This document shows, in pieces, positions 41,521 to 52,238 of a stretch of 55,091 nucleotides of DNA; the first letter of the stretch is position 1; each line of letters opens with the position of its first letter. The notes under the pieces were generated by a model. The model was given only the letters and a program-made list of their open reading frames with translations, had not been told where the DNA came from and did no database searches. Origin of the DNA: Methanobrevibacter cuticularis (GTDB taxonomy: Archaea; Methanobacteriota; Methanobacteria; Methanobacteriales; Methanobacteriaceae). The translations under genes were made by a program, and so were the position numbers. The stretch lies in contig NZ_LWMW01000075.1 in NCBI RefSeq assembly GCF_001639285.1, forward strand, positions 1 through 55,091, written 5' to 3'.

Positions 41521-42894
41521 ATGAATTTTAAAAGATTAGGAATACCATTGGCGATAGTTGTATCTGTCATCATAATGCTGATTCCTTTAGATGGTCTTAG
41601 CTATTCTGGACACATGGCTATTGCACTTTTAGTTTTTGCTATTATAATGTGGGTAACAGAAGCAGTTCATCTAGCAGTTACATCTATAATTATTCTTTTT
41701 ATTCAACCGATTTTAGGTGTTGAATCCTTTTCAAATGCAGTTATTGGATTTGCAAATCCTATTTTGTTTTTGATGATAGGAGGGTTCATAATTGCTGAAG
41801 GAATTAGAAAAAGTGGATTAGTTGGACGTTTAACTTATTTTTTACTTGATAAAGTAGGAACTACCTCGAATAGAGGTCTTTTTGTAAGTGTTTTTTCAAC
41901 GGGAATTCTTTCGGCATGGATTGAAAATGTAGTGGCTTTTGCATTAGTCTTACCTATCATTAAAGAAATCATCGATTTAATGGAATGTAAAGGTATTAAT
42001 GAAGCTAAAAGTAATTTTGCAAAATCAATGGTTTTAGGAGCTTCTTTTGCTTCACTTGCAGGAGGTTTAGCTACTGAGATTGGAACTGCTCCGAATTTAA
42101 TGGCAGCAGCTTATACTCATATTCCTTTTGCAAATTGGATGGTTTTTGGAATTCCAATAGCAATTATAATGTTATTATTAATATGGAAATACTTAGGTTG
42201 GCTATTTCCATCAGAAGTTAAAGAGATTTGTGGTGGAAAAGAGACAATTACTAAAAAATTAGATTTTTTAGGTAAAACTACAAGAAATGAAAAAATAGCA
42301 TTAGCTATTCTGATATTTACAATTACTTTATGGATCACAACAGGAATAACTGGTCTTGATAGCTATTCAATAGCTTTAATTGGTGCATCTATGTTCTTTA
42401 TATTTGGAATATTAGATTGGAAAGATGCACAGAAAAATATAGATTGGGGATTAATATTGTTCTTTGGAGGGGCATTATCTCTTGGAGCCGCTTTATTAAA
42501 TACAGGTGCAGCTAGTTGGTTAATTAAGGATGTTCTAGCTCTCTTTGGTTCAGATCCGTCTACACTTCTGATTGTAATTGTCTTAGTGGTAATAGCTATT
42601 ATAATAACTCAAGTAATGTCTAATGTAGCGTTAGCAGCTATTTTGGTTCCATTATCTGTAACTTTAGCTCAATCACAATCTTTACCACTTGGTATTTATG
42701 CTGTTCCAGTAGCTATGGCTTGTTCATTATCTTTTATGCTACCAATGGCAGATCCAACTGTAGCTATGGCTTATGGAACGGGGTTTGTCAAAATGAAAGA
42801 AATATTTAAAGCAGGAGCTCCCTTGATTGTAGTTGGAGCCATAGTCAGTATTGTGGTAGTGTTTACAATAGGACGCCCTTTTATCACTGGTTAA
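41521..42894 (+). CDS. DASS/SLC13-family sodium:anion symporter
   Basis: This 457-residue membrane protein has about 11-12 transmembrane segments. It resembles divalent anion:sodium symporters that carry dicarboxylates, citrate or sulfate. Family features include [19 protein letters not shown], the first clamshell motif near [11 protein letters not shown] and its repeat near [14 protein letters not shown], with [14 protein letters not shown] close to the end. The usual SNT motifs appear as EN-V and SNV variants, so substrate and ion cannot be fixed. GGGG lies eight bases before the ATG. It is a single gene. Confidence 0.88.
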   Translation: MNFKRLGIPLAIVVSVIIMLIPLDGLSYSGHMAIALLVFAIIMWVTEAVHLAVTSIIILFIQPILGVESFSNAVIGFANPILFLMIGGFIIAEGIRKSGLVGRLTYFLLDKVGTTSNRGLFVSVFSTGILSAWIENVVAFALVLPIIKEIIDLMECKGINEAKSNFAKSMVLGASFASLAGGLATEIGTAPNLMAAAYTHIPFANWMVFGIPIAIIMLLLIWKYLGWLFPSEVKEICGGKETITKKLDFLGKTTRNEKIALAILIFTITLWITTGITGLDSYSIALIGASMFFIFGILDWKDAQKNIDWGLILFFGGALSLGAALLNTGAASWLIKDVLALFGSDPSTLLIVIVLVVIAIIITQVMSNVALAAILVPLSVTLAQSQSLPLGIYAVPVAMACSLSFMLPMADPTVAMAYGTGFVKMKEIFKAGAPLIVVGAIVSIVVVFTIGRPFITG

Positions 42895-43482
42895 TTCAAA
42901 TTAGATAGATTTAAATAATTTAATTAATATTTCCATTTGGTATGCCATTTGGTATGCTAATAGAAGAATGTCTAGTATAAGAGATTGATAAATCAATTAT
43001 TAAGAACTCTTTTATTAGCTATTTTTTATTCTTTTATTAGCTATTTTTTATTATTTAACAATCTTTATAAATTATAATTTTAATAATTATTAGAATATTA
43101 TAATTATTAGAATGTTATAACTAATAGCTAAGTTAATTATTGTCTATTTTATGTATATTTTATTAAAAAAATAAATAAATTAAAATAATTGTTAGTAAGA
43201 TAACTATTCTCAATAAGAACTTTTAATAATTGTTAATTGATTTTGATTATGGTGTATGAATATTGATTTTGGTTATAATGTATGAATAATTGATTTTAAT
43301 TGTGATAGTGTATTAATTGTTAATTGATTTTGGTTATAATGTATGAATAATTGATTTTAATTGTGTCAGTGTATTAATTGTTAATTGATTTCTATTTAAA
43401 GTATAATAATGCTTAATTTTAATATAAATAATCATTTGATGATTTAATATAAATCATATTTTTTAAAAATAGGGGATAAAAA
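42895..43482. repeat. Intergenic region with 61-bp tandem repeat
   Basis: About two and a half copies of a 61-bp unit containing GGTTATAATGTATGAATAAT lie at about 43255-43390, upstream of the MATE gene. Shorter doubled stretches (TTTTATTAGCTATTTTTTAT) occur near 43010-43050. No gene. Confidence 0.85.
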
Positions 43483-44901
43483 ATGAGTACTAGTACAAGC
43501 AAGGTAGAAGATACGAAAGGAGTATCTGTTTTACTTGGAGATCCAAAAAAAGCAGTTTTAAAACTTTCAATTCCTATGATTATAGCCATGATGATAAATT
43601 CATTATATGCTCTTATTGATGGAATTTGGGTTGCTGGTCTTGGAGATACAGCTTTAGCAGCAATTGGATTTGTAAATCCAATTTATTTAATTGTGATGGG
43701 ATTTCCTAGTGGTATTGGGGCTGGTGCAACGGCAGTTATCTCTCGATATATTGGTGCAAGGGATAAAAAACAGGCTGACAATGCTGCACTTCATGTAATG
43801 TTACTCACAGTTATTTTAACCATTATTTTCACTGTTGTTATATTATTGTTTCTAAAACCAATTCTTCTGATGTTTGGAGCAGGATCAACTATTAATCTTG
43901 GATTAGATTATGGTAACATCTTATTTTTAGGATCAATATTCATAGTCTTTTCATCAACAGCTTATGGAGTACTTCGGGCAGAAGGAAATGTTGCAAAAAC
44001 TACTTATGCTATGCTATTTGGTGCTATTCTTAATATAATTTTAGATCCTATTTTCATTTATTCTTTGAATATGGGAGTACAAGGAGCAGCTATAGCTACA
44101 GTCATTTCATTGGCATTAGTTTCACTTTTACTCTTATATTGGTTTAAAACTGATACTTACATCAAATTCTCTCTTAAAGATTTTATTTATGATAATGAAA
44201 TCACTAAACAAATTTTAAATGTTGGCTTACCAGCAGGATCTGAATTTTTAATAATAGCTACATTATCTGGCTCTTTAAATCTCATTTTAATAATGGTTGG
44301 GGGTGTTGATGCTGTAGCTGTTTATACTGCAGGATGGAGAGTAGTTATGATAGCTATGGTACCTCCAATAGCTATAGGTGCTTCTATAGTAGCTGTAACT
44401 GGGGCTAATTTTGGTGCAAATAAGTTTAAAAACATTGATATCATCCATAGCTATGGAATTAAAATTGGAATGGTAATTGTCATAATCGTAGCAATAGCTA
44501 TTTTTCTCCTAGCTCCGTATATTAGCTATTTATTTGCTTATTCTCCTGAATCAGAAGGACTTAGAAATGTTATAACAGATTTCTTAAGAGTAACATCTTT
44601 ATTCTATCTATTTTTACCAATAGGAATATCTTCAACTTCTATTTTCCAAGGAGTTGGAAAAGGATTAGATTCTTTGCTTATAGTTGTTGTTCGTAACTTA
44701 ATTCTCGATGTTTTGTTTGCTTATTTATTAGCTGTTGTTTTAGGATTTGGACAATATGGTGTTTGGTGGGGAATTGTTATTGGAAATGCTTTAGGAAGTG
44801 CATTTGCTTACTTCTGGTCTAAATATTATATAAGAAAAATGGAAAAAACTAGAGAGATGGAAAAAGCTGTGATTGTTAATGAGTCAAATGAATTTATGTA
44901 A
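43483..44901 (+). CDS. MATE-family efflux transporter
   Basis: This 472-residue protein with about 12 membrane segments belongs to the MATE/DinF-like family, sodium- or proton-driven exporters of cationic compounds. The N-terminal part has LLGDPKKAVLKLSIPMIIAM and DGIWVAGLGDTALAAIGF. The second half repeats the fold with VGLPAGSEFLI and later GISSTSIFQGVGKG. The start has AGGGGAT upstream. It stands alone. The ATAGCTAT palindrome occurs four times in this gene. Confidence 0.92.
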   Translation: MSTSTSKVEDTKGVSVLLGDPKKAVLKLSIPMIIAMMINSLYALIDGIWVAGLGDTALAAIGFVNPIYLIVMGFPSGIGAGATAVISRYIGARDKKQADNAALHVMLLTVILTIIFTVVILLFLKPILLMFGAGSTINLGLDYGNILFLGSIFIVFSSTAYGVLRAEGNVAKTTYAMLFGAILNIILDPIFIYSLNMGVQGAAIATVISLALVSLLLLYWFKTDTYIKFSLKDFIYDNEITKQILNVGLPAGSEFLIIATLSGSLNLILIMVGGVDAVAVYTAGWRVVMIAMVPPIAIGASIVAVTGANFGANKFKNIDIIHSYGIKIGMVIVIIVAIAIFLLAPYISYLFAYSPESEGLRNVITDFLRVTSLFYLFLPIGISSTSIFQGVGKGLDSLLIVVVRNLILDVLFAYLLAVVLGFGQYGVWWGIVIGNALGSAFAYFWSKYYIRKMEKTREMEKAVIVNESNEFM

Positions 44902-45182
44902 TAACTGATTAGTTAATTATTTAAATTAGTTGATATTTTTAATTAGATTTATATTAGGTTATTATTGAGTAATTAGCTAATTATTCTTAATTATGTTGGA
45001 TATTGTTGATTAGGGTTATTAGATAATTGTTGTTAATTATGTTGGATATTGTTGATTAGGGTTATTGGATAATTGTTGTTAATTATGTTGGATATTGTTG
45101 ATTAGGTTATTATTGGGTAATTAGATAATTGTTCTTAACTATTAGTTGATTATTTTTAATTGTTATATTTTTATAAAATTTC
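44902..45182. repeat. Three-copy 46-bp tandem repeat upstream of the thermosome gene
   Basis: Units starting near 44987, 45033 and 45079 contain AATTATGTTGGATATTGTTG. They end before the thermosome promoter. Confidence 0.9.
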
Positions 45183-45200
45183 CGAAAACTTTTTATATAA
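45183..45200 (+). promoter_or_regulatory. BRE/TATA promoter of the thermosome gene
   Basis: CGAAAACTTTTTATATAAC is a strong archaeal BRE plus TATA element. Transcription would begin near 45225, giving a 5' leader of about 190 bases, long for an archaeon. Confidence 0.7.
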
Positions 45201-45414
45201 CCTCTAACCCATTTAATATTGTATGAAATTTTTAAGTTAATAGACTTATTTTTAAGATATTTATTTTATTTTTCCTTAATAAAGTTTGATATCTGTATTT
45301 CTATTATGTTATATAGATTTTTAATAAAATAAATTTAAATTGTCTTTTAACGAGTTAATTATTAATTATATTAAATATAAAATATATTATATAAAAGAAT
45401 CTGAGGTGATTTTA

Positions 45415-47034
45415 ATGGCACAAAATGGACAACCAATTTTAGTTTTACCAGAAGGTACCAACAGAATATTAGGTAGAGATGCTCAAAGAAATAATATATT
45501 AGCAGGTAAAGTATTAGCTGAAACAGTAAGAACAACTTTAGGTCCTAAAGGTATGGACAAAATGTTAGTTGATGGATTAGGTGACATTGTTGTAACTAAC
45601 GATGGAGTAACTATCTTAAAAGAGATGGATATTGAACATCCTGCAGCTAAAATGCTTGTAGAAGTAGCTAAAACCCAAGAAGATGAAGTTGGAGATGGAA
45701 CTACAACTGCAGTTATTATAGCTGGAGAATTACTCAAAAAATCTGAATCTTTATTAGATATGGATATTCATCCAACCATTGTAGCTATGGGTTACAGACA
45801 AGCAGCTGAAAAGGCTCAAGAAATATTAGAAGATATCTGTATTGAGGATATCGGAAAAGATACTTTAGTTAAAGTAGCTATGACTGCTATGACTGGAAAA
45901 GGAACTGAAAAAGCTCGTGAACCTTTAGCTAACTTAGTCGTTGATGCAGTTCAACAAGTTGAAGAAGATGGAGTTGTAGATTCTGACCACATTAAAATTG
46001 AAAAGAAAGATGGTGCTGTTGTAGAAGACTCTACTCTTGTTCAAGGTGTAATAATTGACAAAGAAAGAGTTCATCCAGGTATGCCTAAAGAAATTGAAAA
46101 TGCTAAAATAGCATTATTAAACTCTCCAATTGAAGTTAAAGAAACTGAAATGGATGCAGAAATTAGCATAACTGACCCTGCTCAAATGCAAGCTTTCATT
46201 GAACAAGAAGAAAACATGGTCAAAGGAATGGTTAATAAAATAGCTGATTCTGGTGCAGATGTATTATTCGCTCAAAAAGGTATTGATGATTTAGCTCAAC
46301 ATTATTTAGCTAAAAAAGGAATAATGGCTGTAAGAAGAGTTAAAAAATCAGATATTGAAAAATTAGCTAAAGCTACTGGTGCTGGTGTTGTTTCTAATAT
46401 CGATGATCTTTCAGCAGATGATTTAGGTGATGCAGGAATTGTAACTGAAAAGAAAATATCTGGAGAAGATATGATCTTTGTAGAAAAATGTAAAGAAGCT
46501 AAAGCTGTTACATTACTCGTCAGAGGAAGCACAAAACATGTCGTAGATGAAATCGAAAGAGCTATTGATGATGCTATTGGTGTTGTAGCTGCTACTATCG
46601 AAGATGGTAAAGTCGTCGCTGGTGGAGGAGCTCCTGAAATTGAAATGGCTAAAAGATTAAAAGATTATGCTGAATCTATAAGTGGAAGAGAACAATTAGC
46701 TGTTACTGCATTTGCAGAAAGTTTAGAAGTTGTTCCTAAAACTTTAGCTGAAAATGCAGGACTTGATAGTATTGATTCCTTAGTAGATTTAAGAGCTTCA
46801 CATGAAACTTCTCCTTACATGGGTCTTGATGTTTTCAATGGAAGTGTCACTGACATGAAGGAAGCTGGAGTAATTGAACCAAAACGTGTCAAAAAACAAG
46901 CTATTCAATCTGCTTCTGAAGCAGCTGAAATGCTTTTAAGAATAGATGATGTTATTGCATCTACTAGCACAGGTCAACCTGATATGGGTGGAATGGATCC
47001 TGCAGCTATGGGCGGTATGCCTCCAATGATGTAA
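45415..47034 (+). CDS. thsA: Thermosome subunit (group II chaperonin)
   Basis: This 539-residue subunit forms the ATP-driven double-ring folding chamber. Family signatures are [38 protein letters not shown], the nucleotide-binding [11 protein letters not shown] and the late [12 protein letters not shown]. The C-terminus carries the usual GGM-rich tail ([17 protein letters not shown]). I start at the ATG at 45415 behind GAGGTGAT; a frame from 45340 adds 25 residues unlike any chaperonin. Length is normal. It is monocistronic with its own promoter and terminator. Confidence 0.97.
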   Translation: MAQNGQPILVLPEGTNRILGRDAQRNNILAGKVLAETVRTTLGPKGMDKMLVDGLGDIVVTNDGVTILKEMDIEHPAAKMLVEVAKTQEDEVGDGTTTAVIIAGELLKKSESLLDMDIHPTIVAMGYRQAAEKAQEILEDICIEDIGKDTLVKVAMTAMTGKGTEKAREPLANLVVDAVQQVEEDGVVDSDHIKIEKKDGAVVEDSTLVQGVIIDKERVHPGMPKEIENAKIALLNSPIEVKETEMDAEISITDPAQMQAFIEQEENMVKGMVNKIADSGADVLFAQKGIDDLAQHYLAKKGIMAVRRVKKSDIEKLAKATGAGVVSNIDDLSADDLGDAGIVTEKKISGEDMIFVEKCKEAKAVTLLVRGSTKHVVDEIERAIDDAIGVVAATIEDGKVVAGGGAPEIEMAKRLKDYAESISGREQLAVTAFAESLEVVPKTLAENAGLDSIDSLVDLRASHETSPYMGLDVFNGSVTDMKEAGVIEPKRVKKQAIQSASEAAEMLLRIDDVIASTSTGQPDMGGMDPAAMGGMPPMM

Positions 47035-47038
47035 TTTC

Positions 47039-47067
47039 GAAAGGTTCAATCCTTTCATCTTTTTTTT
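47039..47067 (+). terminator. Terminator of the thermosome gene
   Basis: GAAAGG-TTCAAT-CCTTTC forms a 6-bp stem directly after the stop codon and is followed by a run of eight T. Confidence 0.8.
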
Positions 47068-47196
47068 AAATTTTGCACTTTTTTTAGATAATTTTTTCTT
47101 TAAATTATTTTAATTTATTATAAAAATTCATAAATGATTGTTATTTATGTTTTTAAGAAATTTTAATGAATAATATTCTTTTAAATTATTTAGGTA

Positions 47197-47207
47197 AATT
47201 TAAATAC
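47197..47207 (+). promoter_or_regulatory. TATA box for tRNA-Ala
   Basis: AAATTTAAATACT lies about 30 bases before the tRNA, the expected distance. Confidence 0.5.
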
Positions 47208-47233
47208 TAAAAAAACAATTATTTTATAATTAA

Positions 47234-47306
<73 letters not shown>

Positions 47307-47668
47307 TTTATATACTTTTTATTCTTATAAAATTAAAAAATCAAATATTAGCATAATATTAAATTAATTCAGTGTTATAATTTATATTGAATAAAATTTT
47401 TAATACTTTTATTTATTAAGAAAAACTTTTATAATCGATAGAGCTAAATTATATTAATTTAATTATATTTATATTAATTACTATATAATACTAAAATTTT
47501 TATTCAATTATTTTGTATTTGTAATTTATGAATATAATTTTGTATTTGTAATTTATGAATATAATTTTATAAATATAATAATGAACAATATAATAATAGA
47601 TACTTTTAATTTATTAAAAATCTTGGGATTCAAACAATTTAATCAATTATGTAATATAGGAGTTTTAA
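47307..47668. other. Intergenic gap after tRNA-Ala
   Basis: AT-rich, with a doubled 29-bp stretch containing TTTTGTATTTGTAATTTATG near 47511-47565. No gene is seen. Confidence 0.6.
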
Positions 47669-48748
47669 ATGCCTTTTATAGCTGAAAATCATTTTCAATT
47701 TATCTTAGAAATAGCAGTAATAATATTTGCTACAATCATATTTACCATAAATTTGGTTCCAATTTCTCTAAGTGTAGTAACCTTCTTATCTCTCTTCTTA
47801 TCAGTAGGGTTTACATTTTTATTTGGAGCTGATCTTTTAATGCTATTTTTAGCATTTGGTCAGAATGAATTCACTCATCCTTTTGGTCCAATAGCTTTAT
47901 TAGCTATTATTACAGCTTTAGCTTCTTTGAAAGTAATGGAAGACTCGGGAGTTAATGTTGTGGGTTTAAAGAAGTTAGTTTTTGCTCTTCTTTTAGGAAT
48001 CACTGTATTTGGAGGATTGATGCATAGGTCCTTTTTGTTATTATGGATAATTGGTTTATTCATAGGATATTTCCTTATTTCTAAATCATTCAGACAAAAA
48101 TCATATTTAACCATAAAAAGAATACTAATGTTTTTGGGAATAGGTGCTGCAGGATTTTTTATACTAGAATTGCTCTCACAGCTATTACATATGGATATAT
48201 TCAGCCCATTACTCAGAATAGGTAGACTTGAAGAAAACTCTTTACCTAGTTTAAAGATGGTGCTAAAAAACACTCAGTTAGTGGGTCATGTTCAAGGATC
48301 GGCATTTTGGGGAGCTCAAGATACAGGCTTTGCTTCAGGATATATCAGCTTACCAATGGGATTTATCATCATGTTTGGATTACCATTTCCATTGTTTTTT
48401 GGATTACTTGTTACTAAAAAGGATATGATAGATTATATGCTTCCAGGAATATTTGGTTATGCATTTGACTTTGGCTATTTAGGGCTATTAGGTCTTGTAC
48501 TCATATCTTTAATAACGATTGTGGTAGGACTTAAAATGCTTAGAGTTTACAGAAGCAAGCGAGAAAAAAATAATAAGAATTATTTAGGGCGAGAAGTTCT
48601 TTTAATTGGTTCACTCACAGCTTTTATGGCTCAAGCTTTAATAGGCTTGTTTATTTTCAATCGTTCTATTAATGGAACTGCATTGTTAACATTTATAATT
48701 TTATCTGCCCTAGTTATAGCACATATTGTATCTTTGAAACGTAATTGA
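47669..48748 (+). CDS. Polytopic membrane protein of unknown function
   Basis: I do not recognise a named family. The 359-residue protein has about nine or ten hydrophobic segments, for example near residues 12-30, 33-52, 75-88, 104-120, 123-138, 151-170, 228-250 and 308-355. An extramembrane loop near residues 175-220 holds RIGRLEENSLPSLKMVLKNT and VQGSAFWGAQDTGF. GGAG before the ATG supports the start. Its neighbours downstream are DUF1890 and DUF1894 genes on the same strand after about 100 bp. It may be a methanobacterial conserved membrane protein. Confidence 0.8.
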   Translation: MPFIAENHFQFILEIAVIIFATIIFTINLVPISLSVVTFLSLFLSVGFTFLFGADLLMLFLAFGQNEFTHPFGPIALLAIITALASLKVMEDSGVNVVGLKKLVFALLLGITVFGGLMHRSFLLLWIIGLFIGYFLISKSFRQKSYLTIKRILMFLGIGAAGFFILELLSQLLHMDIFSPLLRIGRLEENSLPSLKMVLKNTQLVGHVQGSAFWGAQDTGFASGYISLPMGFIIMFGLPFPLFFGLLVTKKDMIDYMLPGIFGYAFDFGYLGLLGLVLISLITIVVGLKMLRVYRSKREKNNKNYLGREVLLIGSLTAFMAQALIGLFIFNRSINGTALLTFIILSALVIAHIVSLKRN

Positions 48749-48847
48749 CATGATAAATAATATCTAATAGATTATTATAGTAGATTAATGTAATGGATAT
48801 TAATTTTATATTAAATTAATCCTAAAATATTAAAGAAGGAACTATAT

Positions 48848-49306
48848 ATGAAAAAAGCATTACTATTATTGGGATGTCCAGAATCTCCATCTCAGACTCC
48901 TATGGCGATTTATGCATCATCAAAACTGAGTCAATTAGATTATGAAATAACAATAGCTAGTACTCCAGCAGCCTCCAAACTTTTAGAAGTTTCAGATCCT
49001 AATGGATATTATGTAAAAGATAAAATAGATATTGACAGCTGTTTGTCTACTTTAGAAGAGAAACAATATGATTTATTGTTAGGATTTGTATCTAAAGATG
49101 CAGCGGCTTCCTATTTTGTTACTTTCTATCATATATTGCAAACAGAGTCAATAGCTTTAATTTTTGAAAAAGATCCTGATGTTTTAGAAGATCTCACAAA
49201 GACAGTTGAAGAAAATACAGAAGGGAAAATTGTTTCAGTAAAAGCATTTCATAATCCTAATCCAATTAAAGTTCGATTTGATAAAATATTAGCTGAATTA
49301 AAATGA
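48848..49306 (+). CDS. DUF1890 domain protein
   Basis: This 152-residue protein begins MKKALLLLGCPESPSQTPMA, which fits DUF1890, a small methanogen-restricted family of unknown function. It has a Rossmann-like alternation with IASTPAASKLLEVSDP and YDLLLGFVSKDAAASYFVTF. AGAAGGA precedes the ATG. DUF1890 and DUF1894 genes are commonly adjacent in methanogens, as here. The last codons (ILAEL-stop) are echoed in a 44-bp repeat downstream. Confidence 0.75.
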   Translation: MKKALLLLGCPESPSQTPMAIYASSKLSQLDYEITIASTPAASKLLEVSDPNGYYVKDKIDIDSCLSTLEEKQYDLLLGFVSKDAAASYFVTFYHILQTESIALIFEKDPDVLEDLTKTVEENTEGKIVSVKAFHNPNPIKVRFDKILAELK

Positions 49307-49440
49307 ATTGTTTATTTGAATTTGTAGGAATATTAGCTGAGTTGAAGTGAATTGTTTATTTGAATTTGTAGGAATATTAGCTGAGTTGAAGTGAATTGTT
49401 TATTTGAATTTGTAGGAATATTAGCTGAGTTGAAGTGAAT
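49303..49440. repeat. 44-bp tandem repeat copying the 3' end of the DUF1890 gene
   Basis: About three copies contain GGAATATTAGCTGAGTTGAA and TGAATTGTTTATTTGAATTT. Copies start near 49327, 49371 and 49415 after the original gene end. The echoed stop codons are kept. Confidence 0.92.
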
Positions 49441-49479
49441 TTATTATTTAAATTCTATAGGGAAATACAGGTGAATAAA

Positions 49480-49788
49480 ATGTCTTTTTGTTTAGATACT
49501 TATCTCCAGCAATCTGATGATTATGAAATATTACTTTCAAGAGCTGGTTTTAAAGATTGTGCTAAAATTATTAAAGAAAAAGCTGAAGAGATAGTTTATA
49601 TAAATGCTGGAGAGAAAATTTTAGGTGTGAGAATTATTGGAATTCCTCCGATTCCTGTAGGAATAAATCCTAAAAAAGGAACAGTTATTATTTCTTACAC
49701 AAAACCATGCCATGGAACAGCAGCTATTGAAATTCCTGTTGAAGAAGAAGATATTGGGGCTATTAAGGAAGTATCTATTGATGATTAG
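49480..49788 (+). CDS. DUF1894 domain protein
   Basis: This 102-residue protein (MSFCLDTYLQQSDDYEILLS, then IPPIPVGINPKKGTVIISYT and KPCHGTAAIEI) fits DUF1894, another methanogen family of unknown function. I start at the ATG at 49480 with AGGTGA upstream. Its stop overlaps the methionine synthase start by 8 bp, so the two are translationally coupled. The conserved Cys-His pair in PCHG may bind metal; that is a guess. Confidence 0.75.
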   Translation: MSFCLDTYLQQSDDYEILLSRAGFKDCAKIIKEKAEEIVYINAGEKILGVRIIGIPPIPVGINPKKGTVIISYTKPCHGTAAIEIPVEEEDIGAIKEVSIDD

Positions 49789-50743
49789 TAGTGTTGTTGG
49801 AAGTTATCCGGTTTATATAAAAAAAGAGAGTAATGCCAAATATAAAATAGCTAAAATAGCTCAGTTGTTTGGGAAAAATAATGGGTGTAAACTAGCTATT
49901 AAACATGCCGTTCAATCACAATTGGAGGCAGGTATTGATATCATATCAGATGGTCAAGTTAGGGGTGATATGGTCGAAATATTTGTAAAACAAATACCTG
50001 GCTTTAAAATAAAGGGTAATACTTTTTATATCTCCTCTAGAATAGCTAAACCTTTCGGATCGATAGGGGCTAATGATTTGAAGTTAGCTATTAAATATAT
50101 GAATAGAACATTATCTTCAATGAATGTTTCAGATTCTGAAAGGTCTAAGAAAGGAGTAAAAGGAATAATCACAGGACCTTCTACATTGGTTCAGTCTTGC
50201 AAACTTGGACCTATTTATAAAGATAAAAATATAGCTATTATTGACATGGCAAAGGCTTTAAAGGAAGAATGTCTATATCTTGAGAAAGCAGGGGCTAAAT
50301 TAATTCAAATTGATGAACCTTTCCTCTCTACAGGACTACTTGATATGAATGTAGCTAAAGATGCTATAAATATTATATCCAAAGAAATATCAATTCCTGT
50401 AGCTATTCACTGCTGTGGTGATATTAAAAATATTTTTGGAAATCTCATTGAATTTGATGTAGATATTATAGATTGTGAATTTGCAGGTCACCCAAATAAT
50501 CTAAATGTTTTAGATAGCTATTCTAATAGCTTAGGAAATAAAAAAATAGGATTAGGTTGTATTGACACCAAAAAACTTACAATTGATTCTGTTGAAGATA
50601 TAAGTAAAATCATCCAAAGGGGAATAGCTATTGTTGGTAAAAATAACCTATATATCGACCCTGATTGTGGTATGAAATTATTAGATGATGATATAGCTTT
50701 TTCTAAACTTAAAAATATGGTTAAAGCTATTAATTCAATCTAA
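49781..50743 (+). CDS. metE: Archaeal methionine synthase (methylcobalamin:homocysteine methyltransferase, MetE C-domain type)
   Basis: This 320-residue enzyme resembles the short archaeal MetE that transfers a methyl group from a corrinoid donor to homocysteine. Key segments are SSVVGSYPV, ISDGQVRGDM, GITGPSTL-like (IITGPSTLVQS) and IQIDEPFLST. The zinc ligands are in VAIHCCGD (His, Cys) and DPDCGMK (Cys). The start overlaps the DUF1894 stop by 8 bp; a frame from 49712 reads through that gene and is not used. Context with thyA and mch points to one-carbon metabolism. Confidence 0.9.
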   Translation: MISSVVGSYPVYIKKESNAKYKIAKIAQLFGKNNGCKLAIKHAVQSQLEAGIDIISDGQVRGDMVEIFVKQIPGFKIKGNTFYISSRIAKPFGSIGANDLKLAIKYMNRTLSSMNVSDSERSKKGVKGIITGPSTLVQSCKLGPIYKDKNIAIIDMAKALKEECLYLEKAGAKLIQIDEPFLSTGLLDMNVAKDAINIISKEISIPVAIHCCGDIKNIFGNLIEFDVDIIDCEFAGHPNNLNVLDSYSNSLGNKKIGLGCIDTKKLTIDSVEDISKIIQRGIAIVGKNNLYIDPDCGMKLLDDDIAFSKLKNMVKAINSI

Positions 50744-51206
50744 TATTTTTCTATTTTTATAATTATTTACAAATTTTCATTTTCTTTTGTTTATTCTTCT
50801 TTATTCTAATTAAATATCAATTTTAGATTTTTATTCTAATTAAATATTAATTTTAGATTTTTATTCTAATTAAATATTAATTTTAGATTTTTGTTCTAAT
50901 TAAATATCAATTTTAGATTTATTACAATATTTTATTTTAAAAAACCAAAAACATTATATAAATTATATGTTAATAGAATTAATTGACTAAAGAAGATTTA
51001 ATTCAGATTTTTTGATATCTTATTGATTAATTATAAATGAAATTATCTATTAAAACTTATTAAAATAAAGTTATATTGTCTTAATGTTAATAAAAGTTAA
51101 TTATAAATGAAATATTATGGTTTAATTATCAGATTTGGTTATAAATGAAATATCATGATTTAATTATTACATTTGATTGTTAATTTAATGATTATGAGGA
51201 GTTTAA
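50744..51206. repeat. Four-copy 30-bp tandem repeat between metE and thyA
   Basis: Units at 50801, 50831, 50861 and 50891 contain TTCTAATTAAATATYAATTT and differ by one or two bases. Further right, TTAATTATAAATGAAAT-like words recur near 51030, 51095 and 51140. Confidence 0.92.
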
Positions 51207-51881
51207 ATGGCTGCATTAATAGAAGTTGATGAAATAGCTGATGGTTGGGAAACTTTAGTTAAGAAAATAATGAAAGAAGGAGCTGATGTTAATGATGAGA
51301 GAGGGTCATTGACTAAGGAAGTTTTAAATGTTTTAGTTTCCATTAGAAATCCATTAGGGAAATCTTCCAATGATTTTTTTAATATTCAATCTAAAGTTTC
51401 AGATATCTTAGATATTCGTGTTCCAGAAGGTTATTTTTGGAGTGGAGATAAATTAAAAACATACAGTGAGCAGTTCATAAGTAAAGATAAACAAGGATTT
51501 ATTTATACCTATGGGAACCGTTTAAGGGCTCATTTCGATGAAGTTGACCAAATAGATGAGGCTATAAGACGATTAAATGAATGTAGGGAATCTAGAAGAG
51601 CTATTTCTATCACATGGGATCAAACTATTGATTCAAAAAGTGAAGAAGTTCCTTGCATGATTTTAGTTGATTTTAAAATAAGGGATGATAAATTGTATAC
51701 AACAGCTCTTTGGCGAAGCCATGATATTTATGGAGCTTGGTTCCCAAATGCAGTAGGTCTCACTTACCTAGCTCAGTATGTAGCTGAAAACACAAATACA
51801 ACTATTGAATCAATCACTATTCAATCCATAAGTGCTCACATTTATGAAGTTAATTTCAATGAAGCAAACCAGCTACTATAA
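51207..51881 (+). CDS. thyA: Archaeal thymidylate synthase
   Basis: This 224-residue protein resembles the compact thymidylate synthase of methanobacteria. The nucleophile Cys150 is in EEVPCMILVDFKIRDDKL, followed by YTTALWRSHDIYGAWFPN, the dUMP- and folate-site region (R-S-H-D...N). The family is believed to use a methanopterin-type one-carbon donor. GAGGAG precedes the ATG. It sits between metE and mch on the same strand but with large gaps, so separate transcripts are likely. Confidence 0.9.
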   Translation: MAALIEVDEIADGWETLVKKIMKEGADVNDERGSLTKEVLNVLVSIRNPLGKSSNDFFNIQSKVSDILDIRVPEGYFWSGDKLKTYSEQFISKDKQGFIYTYGNRLRAHFDEVDQIDEAIRRLNECRESRRAISITWDQTIDSKSEEVPCMILVDFKIRDDKLYTTALWRSHDIYGAWFPNAVGLTYLAQYVAENTNTTIESITIQSISAHIYEVNFNEANQLL

Positions 51882-52238
51882 GAATAAACCAATAGCTATT
51901 TTTAAGTTAATTAATGGGGTTTGATTAAATTAAGAGGCTATTTTTTCATTTTTTTAGTTTTAATCTTCTTTTTCACATATAGGCTGTTTCTATTTATTTT
52001 CTATTTAGATTTATATACTTTATTTTTAATTTAGATTTTTTATTTCTAATCTATAATATAAAATCAATAATAAAATTTTAAATATATAAAAAACAAATTT
52101 CTTTAATATATTAATTTATATAGAATATGAAAATGAATTTTTTAATATAAAAAATAAATTTTTTTAATATTACATAAAATATTAAGATAATATAAACATA
52201 ATCTTAAAATAAATTTTATAATTTTAGAGGTAAAAAAT
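51882..52238. other. mch upstream region with TATA box
   Basis: TTTATATACTTT at 52010-52021 is a good TATA element, with transcription expected near 52045 and a leader of about 190 bases before mch. The rest is AT-rich with no gene. An ATAGCTAT palindrome is at 51892. Confidence 0.55.

Noticed and set aside
45340..45414. N-terminal extension of the thermosome frame
   Set aside because: The 25 extra residues do not resemble chaperonins, and GAGGTGAT directly before 45415 marks the real start.
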